A program made the translations under genes and the position numbers. A stretch of 64,000 bases of DNA from Xanthostigma xanthostigma. Taxonomy: Eukaryota > Arthropoda > Insecta > Raphidioptera > Raphidiidae. The DNA lies in the NCBI GenBank assembly GCA_963575645.1, contig OY754465.1, positions 59,233,901-59,297,900 on the forward strand. The letters are read 5' to 3'. The notes beneath the pieces were generated by a model. That model was not told where the DNA came from and did not search any database. It worked only from the letters and a program-made list of their open reading frames with translations. This document shows, piece by piece, positions 22,001 to 33,219 of this stretch; within the stretch, counting starts at the first letter, position 1; each line of letters opens with the position of its first letter.

Positions 22001-25000
22001 AGAATCCTCTGAAATCGAAAATTCAATTCGCGGCTAGTTTAAATCTCATGGCCAACAAAAAAGACATTAAAGAAATACAAAAACAGTTCGTTATTGTGAA
22101 TAAAGATCTTTTAGAAATGATACGAAACTCCAAATGCAATTATTGCAAGAAATCGATGATAAAAAATAAATTGCTCAAACATCTCCGTCTGATGCATAAA
22201 GTCGCGATTCCGCCGTATCAGTGCTACGATTGTTTGATACCTCTCGGCGGCAGGTCGGAATACAAACGGCACATCTCTCAACTTACGTGCAAGAGGCACT
22301 CGGTAAGTAATACGACGGATCATGTTCCGGAAGAGAATTCTCGTCCGGAACAAGTTAAAACTTTCAACTGTAAAATATGCTCGGACTCGTTTACTTCAGA
22401 AGAAGAATTCGGGAAGCATATTGTGTCGGCACATATTCTCGACATGCGTTCCATCGAAACGCCGTTAATGTGCAGCCAGTGCAATAGCAGTTACGAAATT
22501 GCCGATAACTTGAATAAACACATAATGAGCGGTGAATGCATCTTAAACATCAACTGCAACTTATGCAATAACGATTACAGCAGTATTAATGATTTCGACG
22601 CGCATGCGTGTAGTGCGCCGACCGTCATTAAAACAGAACCGGACATCGAAATCGAAGTCGACGACGAAATTGATGTCGACGGAGATATCGAAGTCGCAGA
22701 TGAAAACGACGAAAACAATACCGATCCTTCGAATAAACTCGACGGCTTTACAAGGCCCAAGGAGTGTCCGATTTGCAGTAAACAGTATAGTTCGTACAAT
22801 AATTTAAAAAGACATATGTTAGTTCACGATAACAGAAACAAACCGTTCAAGTGCAGTTTTTGTTCAGTATCATTCCGGTTGGTAACCGAACTAAAAAATC
22901 ACGCGTATTTGGAACACAACGAAATAGTTGACTCAAACGACGGTTTAAATTTCACGTGTGACGTTTGCAACGTCGAATTCGACGATATCACGAAATGGAC
23001 CGAACACCGAGCACAGCATTCCGAAAGCTTTACTTGTAAGACGTGCAAGAAGTCGTTTATTTCAAACTTCGAACTGACCACGCATATGGAAACGCATAAG
23101 TTAAAGGTGAAAATATACACTTGTTCTCTTTGTCCGATGTCGTACAATAGCGTGGAGCTGTTGAATGAACACATGGCCAAGCATACAACCGTCATCAACG
23201 GACACGCGGTTACGCCGCCCGGATCCGAGAGATTCGAATGCAACGTGTGCCTCGCGTCGTTGGGATCGAAGAACTCGCTGTGGAAACACAAACAGATCCA
23301 CGTACGCAAAGGTGAACCGTTCGGCAAGGGTACAAAACAAAAAGTTTGCAACATTTGCAATAAAGTCGTCTTAAGTTTAACGGCGCTAATTTCTCATAAG
23401 AAAACACATTCGTTGGCGCGTCCGACCGGACCGAGCTACAAGTGTCGCGTGTGCCGACAAATATTTTATAGCTACATGCCTTTTTATCGGCACATGAAAA
23501 AAGCTCATTCGGAAAAATTACCAAAGAGGGACAAGAGTCAAACGGAATCCGTTCAGAATAAGACCGATAACGAGGACGAACGGAATTCGGTATCGTCGGA
23601 GTCTGCGATTAAAAGTTCGAAGTTCCCTTGCGAATATTGCGACAAGGTGTGCATTTCGCACGCAGGTTTATTGAAACACAAAGCCATACACAATCAGCCG
23701 ACAGACGTCTCCGAAAATGTTACGGCGCCAACAGAGACGCGAGAAGCGCACAAGCATCCCTGTAACTATTGCGATAAAGTATGTATGACGGCCGCAGCTC
23801 TGGTGAGACACAAAACTGTACACTGGAACGATCCGCTTCCAGAAGAAAGGGCACCGCTCAAACAATCAACACCGCAAAATAGGGGCTTCCCGTGCGAAAA
23901 TTGCAACGAGGTTTGCTCTACTCAGTCAGAATTAATCAAACACAGTGCGTCGCACGAAACTGAATATACACTGGACAACGAAGTCAGCCATTCAAAAGTA
24001 GATTATTCTTGCGACGAATGCGACAAAATATGCACGACCGCAGCGGCACTAGTCAGGCACAAAACGGTACATTGTCCGGATAAAAGTGAATTTCCTTGCG
24101 ATTCCTGTGATAAAATTTGCATCACGTTGGCCGCATTAGTACGACATAAAACCGTTCACACGCGAAACGATTCGCTAGAGATCAAAGAACAAGCGCCCGC
24201 TCTGTCGCAACTAAAATCGTTCCCGTGCGACCGTTGCGATAAAGTTTGCTCGACCATGGCCGCTTTAGTTAAACATAGAACTGTACATTTCGGTATGCCG
24301 AAACTTACCGTTGCCAAAAAAATCAAGCAAGCTCGCTTTGCTTGCAAACTGTGTCCTAAATCTTTCATTACCGAAGCGGCGCTGATAGTTCACAAAGGTT
24401 GGCACGTCCGCGTGGCGGGGACGAAAGTAAGTAAAGTGACTGCGAACGAAGAAACAAATCCCGAAACCAAATCCGTTTCGTACAAGTGTCATATTTGTTT
24501 GGCGCGCTGTAAAAGTTTTAAACATTTGCGCATACACGTCAGGCAATATCATACGGGTACGACGTCGAAACCGAAAAAGAAAATGGTATCGGACCGGCAT
24601 TGTCCGCAGTGTCGAGTGTCATTCTCATCTGCTGAAATATTGCAAGAGCATTTATTGTTACACAAAAACCAAGAGAGACACGAGAAAATGTGGGAATGCG
24701 ATCAGTGCGATAGAGGTTTTAGTAGATACGATACACTGTGCAAGCATCTCAAAGAAACCCACGACCATGTCGTGACCGAATCGGAACGCGAAGCGTTGTT
24801 TACGAAAGCGTCGATGCCGCAAGTTGAAGTGTCCGAAACGAACGGAGTAGACATCAATTATCGTTGGTATACGTGCACGATATGCAACGTGTCGTACGAA
24901 AGTGCCAAAGCGTTACGATCTCATATATCGACCCATATGCCGTCGGGAACGATCATAAGTGCAGTCGGTGCTGAAGCGTCGTCGTCTCACGAACCGACCA

Positions 25001-25203
25001 AACCGTCTAAAAACGTAAATGGCAGAAAGTTCACGTGTAGAGTATGTTTGAAAGTTTTTTCAAAACGTATACTGCTATCCAATCATATTAGAGACCTACA
25101 TTTTGATGCTAGTTCGGTGTATAAGTGTCGTAAATGTCAAAATGTTTACATGACAAAACAGAGCCTGTTTAGGCATGAAAATATTGCACACAGTTCCGGA
25201 TAA
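16049..25203 (+). CDS. ZAD-domain C2H2 zinc-finger protein, ~1,493 aa
   Basis: A probable nuclear DNA-binding transcription regulator. Coding exons are 16049-16177, 16372-16524, 18212-18289 and 21082-25203, all joined in phase 0 with GT-AG borders. Exons 1-2 encode a ZAD (zinc-finger-associated dimerisation domain) with Cys12, Cys15, Cys55 and Cys58 as likely ligands. Exon 3 and the start of exon 4 carry SUMO-site-like IVKEEP and TVKSE. Exon 4 holds a basic KKRKRYLKGKK stretch (possible nuclear signal) and about 28 C2H2-type fingers, some imperfect, from about residue 224 to 1490. An acidic stretch (EIEVDDEIDVDGDIEV) follows IKTEP. Six fingers at about residues 970-1190 share the unusual form C-x2-C-[DN]-[KE]-[VI]-C, with HKTVH ends in three. 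ZAD proteins form large lineage-specific families in insects, so no ortholog name is offered. Translation of exon 4 alone gives a false start at 20908, upstream of the acceptor. Confidence 0.93.
16525..18211 (+). other. ZAD gene intron 2
   Basis: Donor GTAGGT, acceptor GTCAATAG. AT-rich with no recognised repeat carrying paired ends and no exon-like frame. Confidence 0.6.
18533..18681. repeat. 149-bp imperfect palindrome (MITE-like)
   Basis: TATGGTAGCTATGAAAATCA pairs with sequence ending ATAACTATCATA, and ACAGAAAATCGTTC on the left arm is mirrored by GAACGATTTTCTGT on the right. Arms are about 58 bp with a GC-richer loop. It lies within an intron, so it would be transcribed as a hairpin. 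Confidence 0.65.
18895..19025 (+). repeat. retroelement-like repeat ends
   Basis: GAATCGGTTCAGTAGTTACA is followed by ATATATTAGTATAGAT, a common 3' end of arthropod non-LTR-derived repeats. A decayed ACCGGGCTTCTTTGCTCGGG box of the same kind follows from about 18988. Confidence 0.5.
19382..20184. mobile_element. 803-bp TA-target element with ~300-bp inverted arms
   Basis: GTCCAAGAACGATCTTCGTG opens and CACTCAAATTTTTAGCC to GATCGTTCTTGGAC closes the element. TA flanks it at 19380-19381 and 20185-20186. Arms of about 300 bp are nearly complementary, around a spacer of about 200 bp. No transposase is encoded. It lies inside ZAD gene intron 3, so the pre-mRNA can form a long duplex here. Confidence 0.8.
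20220..20304. mobile_element. 85-bp foldback-plus-tail mini-element
   Basis: A perfect 19-bp inverted repeat (TCAAGTAAATAAAATTGTC, loop GACCAATTTTTCTCA) is followed by a 32-nt one-sided tail ending AATCAAAGATTTG. An exact 13-bp duplication, AATTTGTAATTCA, flanks it at 20207-20219 and 20305-20317. Related copies lie at 3675-4357 and 62453-62794. The one-sided tail and long duplication do not fit classical inverted-repeat DNA transposons. Confidence 0.8.
20385..20860 (-). mobile_element. hAT-like element, partial inverted relative of 39675-40052
   Basis: It begins CAGGGATGGATCTGCATAGG and shares GGGCCCCCAAGTGTCAAGGG with the opposite orientation of the 39675-40052 element (CCCTTAGACACTTGGGGGCT). 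The other side retains CCCTAGGCCCCG, but the terminal CAGGG motif was not found, so the right limit is approximate. Confidence 0.55.
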
Positions 25204-25914
25204 ACGATTATGTTATGATGACGGTGGCCACTCCGCAACGAAACACAAAAATTGGAAAAACGAAATTTAGAGATTTTTCAAAACGACTATCGTGTTTCGT
25301 TGAGATTTCTTCGGTTAGTTTTGGACTCGAAAGGCTGTGTTATAAAAGCAAAGTTAAGTTCGCTTTTACAAAAAAAGACCTTTAATTATTGTTTGCTGTT
25401 ACCAATAATATTTCGAAAATCAGTCTCGAAAGACTTACATTTAATTTCTATTCATAAAGAGTCAATGAAGATATGTTATCTTTAATATGGTTCGAAAGTA
25501 ATAGCCAGTGATTCGTACACTTATAGTTCACAATGTATGATAAGCGGCACAGTTTTATGAGTGGAGGTATGCTTTACATTCACAGCTCTATTAAGCGAAC
25601 CATACTGTACCTGATGACTCACTGTCTATTATTTCCGAACTGCTATATGGACAATATTTTTTCAGAATGGAAAAATCAGGGGAAAAACTATTTCAATTTA
25701 GGAGTCAAAAAATTAACTGAGTGGCCATCCTGATATTTCCATGAGATTGCTTGATGTGTAAAGTTTGTAAAAATGTTGTGACTACAATTGTACTTTAGTT
25801 ATATCAATCTGTTCGCATGACTTCATAATAAATATAGATGACATAAGGTTTGTGCGTATCGTTTATTATTTACCTTTAATAATCTCAGACATTAGTGCGG
25901 AGTTGCACAAAGCA
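25204..25914 (+). other. ZAD gene 3' UTR and downstream DNA
   Basis: The probable 3' UTR runs from the stop codon to the AATAAA at 25827. Short open frames here have no domain and overlap UTR sequence. Confidence 0.55.
25827..25832 (+). promoter_or_regulatory. candidate polyadenylation signal of the ZAD gene
   Basis: AATAAA about 620 nt after the stop codon, followed by a GT-rich stretch (GGTTTGTGCG) near 25848. It would give a 3' UTR of about 650 nt. Confidence 0.5.
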
Positions 25915-26872
25915 TTGTCAAAAAATGTGATTTAACAATGACTTTAGAGTTGAGACTGTGATCGTATAATTATAGGTTTCATACAGCAGGAGTCTATAAT
26001 GTATTATTGAACATTCGATTGTTCTCGCATAAAAACAAAATCTACGCGGAAAAATATCGTTTTTCAAGCTAAAGGCCCCTTCACACAATGCAGGATTTCG
26101 TGCTCGCTAGCTTGCTTGAAATCTTGCAGGCTGCCATGCATGGTATCCTGCTTGGTGGTTGGTAGGGAGCACTGTTAGTCTCGCTTCACACGCAGCTTGC
26201 TTGTTTGCTCGCTGTTTTGCTAGGTTGACACTTGACAGTTATACTTGAAATTTAAATATGGATGTAATGGTTGTGCAAGAAATAATTCGTCGTAGACGAA
26301 TTGCTACTATGACTTTAATAATGATTGGAAAGCTTCGGGAGAGAAGAGAAAAATCAAAGCAAAAACTTATTTCCTGTCGAGTCCATTTACATTTTGATTT
26401 TATAACTTTTGTCCCCATCGCTGTTCACTTGAAAGCTTTTTTAAACACCATATTTAACGAATGTCAGACGATATCACGTGATAAAAAACGACTCCATAAT
26501 TGGTCAAATTCTCAAACTAGCAGGCAGCGCTGCATGAAAAATAGCACTGAACCTATCACCCAAATATAACAAGATAGCGAGTAGCGGACCAATCAGTGAC
26601 GTCACATCCAACAGCATAGCGTGCAAAGCTGCCTGCAAGACTCCAAGCAAGCTAGCGAGCAGGAAATCCTGCATCCTGTGAAGGGGCCTTAAATTTTAAT
26701 TAGAAAAATGTGTTTACAGTTTACAAAAAATATTTCACAATCATTTTTTGAGCAGTCCTTTTAAAATTCTACAATACTTTTCTAATGGAGAAATATATGT
26801 GGTCACAATCAAAGGTCATTGTCAAATCAGATTTTTTGACAATCTTTTCTGCAACCCAGCAAAAATCTATTA
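25915..26872. mobile_element. GCTGGGTTGCAGAAAG-type element interrupted by a Harbinger MITE
   Basis: ATTGTCAAAAAATGTGATTT at the left and AAATCAGATTTTTTGACAAT, ending GCAACCCAGC, at the right are inverted arms shared with 9478-10885. The left terminus is decayed (GGAGTTGCACAAAG). The copy is split by the element at 26073-26689. Confidence 0.6.
26073..26689. mobile_element. PIF/Harbinger-type MITE, 617 bp
   Basis: Ends AGGCCCCTTCACAC and GTGAAGGGGCCT continue inward as GCAGGATTT and GCTCGCTAGCTTGCTTG on both arms. An exact TAA duplication lies at 26070-26072 and 26690-26692. A 103-codon frame starting at 26258 (MDVMVVQEIIRRRRIATM) resembles the short start of Harbinger-encoded proteins only loosely, so I do not call a gene. 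It is a different family from 11040-11756. Confidence 0.85.
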
Positions 26873-28260
26873 TTTTTTAACATCATAAAGTTATTTCGAT
26901 TATTCATTAAACTTGCTCTAGTAATTCCGAAGGCAGTTTTATTAAGACAAAAAACTTCTCGTTTTTACGCTTAAATATTTTTAGGTGTTATACATTTAAT
27001 CTATCGTCCTGTTTTTATTTAAATATTCGATTTTAATGAAATTTGGTTCATGAACTCAAGAATTGTTACCAACAATTTGACAGTGCTATCTGGTGGCGGA
27101 TAGATGCAATGTAGTGGTACTGTTTTGTAAAAACATATTTTCTGATTTTCTGTTACAAATGAAAACATTTGAAATGTTCCAATGAAAACAAAAGAACAGC
27201 AGCTTGAAAATCGCAGTGCAAACTTATTTATTAGATTCTAAAGAGACTTTTTAACAACTAGATAATAACTCATCACAATTTCAACAGTCCTAATTTTTGT
27301 TTTCACATCGAGCTACTAAATGATATCGTCCAATCAAATGATTTTTCAAAAAATTATCTATTTGCCCCCTTTTTTATCATGTTCATCCATAGAACAACCA
27401 CAGTTCCGGTTGTCGTCAGCGCTAGATTTAGATGACTTAAGAGAACGAGAATCTCAAGACTCCTGAAATTTGTTTTTGTAACTGAAAAATAAATTTTTTG
27501 CAAACCACCCTGTGAAATAGTTGCTTTTCATGCCTGTGTAGCGGTCGTAAAATGGCATTTAACACTAGTGCGCAAAGTAAACACTAATTGCAATAATTTT
27601 CAAAAATCACCTAATGCTACCATTATACGTAAAACAATTGCAGGTGCGAATAGTAATTAATGACGTAACAAAAACAGTTTGTTACACAATGGAACTGTCA
27701 AAAATGTTTTAAATATGCTGAAAATGAAGTGAAAATCAGCTATTACATTTACCTCGGATGTATTGATATTTTGGCTCGTGTGACTTAAAACTCGCTCACT
27801 CTCGTTTCAACATAATGCCACTTACCCGCATTACATCCTAGATACATAAAGCACTACTTTTTTTTATTACACACGTTAAATAAGTATAGCCTGGTAATCG
27901 TGGCCCGCGCCAGGGGCGCAACCAGTAATGCAATTATGATTGTTTTATTTGAATATATCAACCATAGAGATATAAGTACGATAGTGGGTATGCTTGCCAT
28001 AAGTGAAAGTGTCCTCACTCCTCAGTTAAGAGAGAGAACGCTGCAGAAAACCAGAAGTTTGTTTACTCAAATCGGCATTGTTTTGCATCGTTAGTTACCA
28101 TAGAGATAAGGAACTGTTTTCTCTCTTAATTGCAGACACTTCCTCGCGTACTCTATTGATATCAGCCAACAAAATTTTGATGGCGCGAAATCAGAATCTA
28201 GCCATGGCCGCCGATGTATCCAGCTACGGCGCTGATTCTATTACTCCAATTTGACGCAGG
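26873..28260. other. intergenic DNA, no gene seen
   Basis: AT-rich, with slightly GC-richer patches near 27900 and 28190-28250. No paired repeat ends and no recognisable protein motif. Confidence 0.4.
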
Positions 28261-31200
28261 TTACTGTTTAAAAAAAAACTAGAATCAATTCATTAAAAGT
28301 AGTAATTTTATTAAGGAAAGCATTGTACAAAAGAAACTATTCATAATTAATAATATTAATTATAACACTATATAAAACGTCACATCCATGTAAAAACACC
28401 ATAAATTAAAAATCACTTTATGCTATCATATATATAATATTATAAAAAAATAAAATAACCAATAAATTATTAACAATTTCATGTATGATTATACATAGGT
28501 TTTATATGCATAATATTTATGTATGTTTTTTTTATATTCAAGATGTAGTTAAATAGAAACAATTGGGACGCACCACACTAATCAACCAACATGTGCAAAA
28601 GATCCGTTCAGAATAAAATGTTTTTGTTTTTGTGATTTAAAAAAATTAAAAAAAAAGTTAAATGAAAAATTTTAATCTGAAACAGATAAATGGAGTCAAT
28701 CGTTTGCACGAGTGGAATTTAAAAATGTGATGATTTTTTTCTTACACCTTGTATACTTTTACATACGAAAAATCAACAATGATATATAAAATATATCGAT
28801 AATAAAAATTCCATTTAGTCGATGAAAAAATAAAGTGTAGTAACAAAATTAAAGCAAATTCTGAAAAAAAACCTAATAATTATGCAGTTTGTTAGAAAAA
28901 TATTTAAATAAAAATAGGGTTATCTACAGTTATGTCTGTTTAAGCAACTACACTATCACATGTCTACAATTTTTGACATTTTTATTATTTTTGAAAAAAA
29001 AAACTTTCATATCTTCACTACAAAAAATGTAGTATTTGTTATTCTGTTCTTAAAATACATAATACATCTTGTACCCTGACTTAACGGTCATAAAAAACGT
29101 GTTTTATAATTTTATTATTTAAATAATCAAATATAATATCTGAATTTATTTTTCTGTAATTTTTTTGTCCTGTCGAGAATATTGTACTAGCTCATAGCAT
29201 ATTGTTTAAATTAAAAAAAAGTGGAATTAAAATATTTGTTCCATAACCAATCAAATCAGGGCTGGACAGATATTATAGAATTAGCACCTGAGTTGCCCAA
29301 TACACAGAAATGTACAAAATCACCGCAAAAAAAAACACATATTGTGATAATCAGTATCTGACTGATCTGATCCGGTTCACGCACTGGCGTGATGAGTTCA
29401 TATTCTTTATTTCGAACAATTGTTTGACAATTTTCCCGGTAACTTTTTACGTCCTAGACCTGCTAATGTCAAACTTCATTTGTTACTTCATAATAAAAAA
29501 AAATGTTTGAAACTATTATATTTGTTCATTATTGACGATGTTTTTGCACATATCTGAATTGTCTGTTATTTTCAATACTATTTCCATTATATTACCGAAA
29601 TATAATCAATAAAAACATTTGTGTTATAATATTTTAAGACCTTTTACTTCGTCTAATCGAATAGTAGCTACTAACAAATATAATACTAGGAATCATTCGT
29701 TCAAGATCGATATCATAATGCAATCCTATTCCGTTAGGTGTTGTAACTGTAATTTGTTGAGCGTCTATAATTCAATCAACTACGCCACTAAAATGATAAT
29801 GGCGGTGAGCCTATGAACTAACAGCCACACATGCTGCGCCATCTGGAGTTATCAGAATAAAGCAGCCTGTGAACATTCTAGTATTATACGTATTTGCTAC
29901 TCAAGTTCGACAAGCAAACAATTTATTCTATTTTTTTAAAGATTTTCAAACATCAAAAATTACAAAAACTGTAAATCAGTGATACACAATAGACATGCAA
30001 TACTGATTTTTGAGATGGCGCTTTTAGACGCAAGTTGAATTATCCATTTTATGTAAATTAATTAATATTTAACATTACTTGTGGCTTTGGCCTAAACATC
30101 GCAATCAACCATTTTATCAGTCATCCACTTATCTTCAAAGTATTTTTTTTTTCTTTTAATAAAAATATATGTAATCACATCTAATTTATGTTATATCAGC
30201 TTAACTAGTGTTCTTTTTTTTAATATAATAATAATATTGTATATATTTATGTATGCACCAAATATGTGGCGCTTTCATAGGTACTCCTAGCAGTCAATTG
30301 CACCGTCTAAACTTACATTTTATTCCTGTTTTTCATCTAAATTCACTGAATATTACAGACACACGGTTCAAGTTCGAAGCATGCTGTCCAAAAGATAAAT
30401 TCGTTAAAAATGTTATATAATTTTATAACCGTCATTTTTACAGACTTAAGTTCCCGTACAGGGTACGGTAAGTGTTTGTTGGTAAGTTTTGAATTGGTTC
30501 TGAACTCTTAAAGCGGCTGCCGGCAATACAGAGCTCTTCGGACACAACTGCGTGTTTGCTAGCCAATTACTCGAACCTGATTTTAGCAAGTCTAGGCGTC
30601 TAGCAGTTCTAGAAACCCAGAATTACTAAAACCAAATTCAAATAGTACGAAGAAATCAGGAATTTGATCAATAGACAGTTGTGTCCAAAGAGTTCTGCAT
30701 TGCCGACAGAAGCTTTGGGAGGTCAGAGCTAATTCAGAACCTATCAACAAATACAATGAATAAATGAGACCATAAATATTAGTAAAAAGAAAAATTTTGC
30801 TCGGTGTTATACGCATAAAAAAGTAGGATAGAACTAATTTCGTCGATATTTGATATAGATAAATGTGTCCGTAATAATCGTTAGTGCCTAAAAACATTTC
30901 AACATTTTTTGTTATAGTGACTGTTTTATTTTTAAAAATTCAGCAGGTACTCATTAGCTACCACAGTTGTACGTATCAATATTTTCCGGTGGTTTCCGTT
31001 CTCTTTCTTAGCGTTTGATAAAATTTTATGTGCACCTTAACCATTTTTAGTGTTCCGTGCAAAACGGAACACTATATTTTCTACATGAGAATTAGATGAG
31101 AAATCAATAATAATTCACTAGTTCAATAATTAAAATTTGTTTTTTATTTATATTTTTTTTAAATATATATTTAAATTACTTTTCATTATGTAATGAAATT

Positions 31201-33219
31201 TATCACAGTGAAAAATGTAAAGGAAGTGTTAGATACTGCATTTCGATTGCTTCTTTTGCACTACGCAACGATAGTTGAGTTCAACTAATTATGCCGATGA
31301 TTCGACCGTCGCTACATGACGACAGAAAAATCCAAACGCAGTCAGATTCAATTAAAACTGGTAGAATTTAACTGAAGAAATGAAAAAAATCACATCTAAT
31401 TCTCGAGCAATTTCAAATTCCTTAACATATAAAATATAAAACTTTATATTATCTACAAGAAACCCTCCTTTTATTAACAATTTATTCAAGCTATAAAACA
31501 GCAAGGTATAAAAAGTGTCGACGAAGTGTACTTCCCATTATTTTAGTACATTTTTTTTTGTTTATTTATTTTGTTTATAAATATTTTTGTTAAGCTATTA
31601 TTAGAAACTATACAACCTGCTCTTAATAACAAATATTCGATAATAAACAATCTGAAGATTTTTATATGAAACAAAAAATTCAAAACAATCGAAAATGTCT
31701 CATAAAACTGTCATAACGACATTATATACACTAAAATAATTCAACAATAAATTATTCTTATATAAAAGTTTACTATAAAATAATTTGTACAAAACAATTA
31801 TCTATTTTTTTACAATTTGTTTTAATAAAAAAATGTAAAGATTAAAATATCTTACAATACAAAATAGATTATAATGCACGATCGTATATGATAAATTAAT
31901 ATACAAAATAATTTGATTACTGCTTTTATAATACCGTACTTTCTTTCACCGTCAACTGTTTTCCCACGTGGTAACTTAAGTATCTTACAGTTTAATTGCA
32001 ATAGCGCGCATCGCCGCGCCATCTATGAACAGTCAATTGGAATTATTTCCCGCGTATTAAAAAAACAAAACTAGACCTGCTTTCCGACTTTATCCCGACT
32101 GACGGATTTTAACTTGAAAAAACCGACCCTAACTACGATATGTGAACGTGAATAAGTTAGTAGTAATAAAAAAAAGAAAGGAAAACCTATATAAAAATAG
32201 GAACTAAAGTTCAGTTTTATGAAATATTTTCTATACAGCTGTGATGAATATTTTGATCCCGAATGATTTGCTCTGTCTCTCCGGAGGTTCAGATTGTTTG
32301 TTGAATCGAAGTACCTGACTACGATGCTAATGATATGCCTATGTAGAATTTCTTGTAAACACACTGTAAATAGATGTTTTCTTTACAACTGGGACTAGAA
32401 ACACTTCGTGAAAGTAATAACCATTTATCAATAATATAAATTTGTATTTATGTACATAAAAATTAAAAAATCTACAAAAAAATCTATCGAGTTCGAATAT
32501 ACAAATTTCCGCTAAATACATATACTACAAAAGCCCGTGAAAAAATAATATACAAAATTTACCTATATAATGTATAAGTAGTATAAATCACCTCCGGATG
32601 AAGATTATTATTTCAATACAATATAGTAATAATCGAATCTAACCGTGTAAATTTCTGTGTGAACTTATCTCATTAATAAGCCTCCAGAGGATAACTTTTG
32701 GCCGATCTAGATAATACTTACTCTGACGGAATGCCTCGCGCCTAAAACCTACGCCGCGAAAATGTAATTCAACGAAGTTATACAATACATTATAAAATCC
32801 CAACGGAGGAAAGTTTACGATTAGAGTTTACACGTATAAAAAAGTATAAAAAAAGGTAACTAGTACATACTTTATATATAATTATAATTCAGTGAAAAAA
32901 ACGGACATCGCCGCCAGTTCAAGACTAAATAGATCGGGAGGGTATACGTTTAATAATTTATTACAATAATTTAATATATTATTATTATTATTATTTGCAG
33001 ATTGCTTTTAGGTAACTAGTGAATCAGAATGAATAATTTAAAATGAAAATATCAATTACATCAGCTACCGTGTGTAGTGTAGTAACGGGTAGACAAAAAC
33101 ACACAACGACGATCCGGTCGCATCGGTTGTGACGAAGTCGGTGAAGTCTCCGCACCGCGTAACTCTCCGCGCGAATTGACTGTCTAGGAGGCCGCCTCGG
33201 GTCCGGTCGAGAAGAAGAT
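28261..33219 (-). other. AT-rich DNA downstream of tob, possible long 3' UTR
   Basis: Nearly 5 kb with few recognisable mobile elements, in contrast to the rest of the window, and many TTTATT (AATAAA on the minus strand) hexamers. Minus-strand Pumilio-type sites TGTATATA (31723-31730) and TGTACATA (32449-32456) occur. Repeat-poor, AT-rich sequence after a tob stop codon is what a long regulated 3' UTR would look like, but no transcript end can be fixed. Short frames here are not convincing. Confidence 0.4.
30474..30757. repeat. 284-bp imperfect inverted repeat
   Basis: Left arm TGCCGGCAATACAGAGCTCT, then CGGACACAACTG, pairs with right arm CAGTTGTGTCC and AGAGTTCTGCATTGCCGACA. Arms are about 78 bp at roughly 80 percent complementarity. 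An old inverted-repeat element is the likely source; a short frame on the minus strand overlaps it by chance. Confidence 0.5.

Noticed and set aside
21097-24600. Numerous overlapping frames, mostly on the minus strand
   Set aside because: They are shadows of the large zinc-finger exon of the ZAD gene.
26258-26569. 103-codon gene
   Set aside because: It lies entirely inside a MITE with exact TAA duplication and shows no domain; Harbinger similarity is too weak to call.
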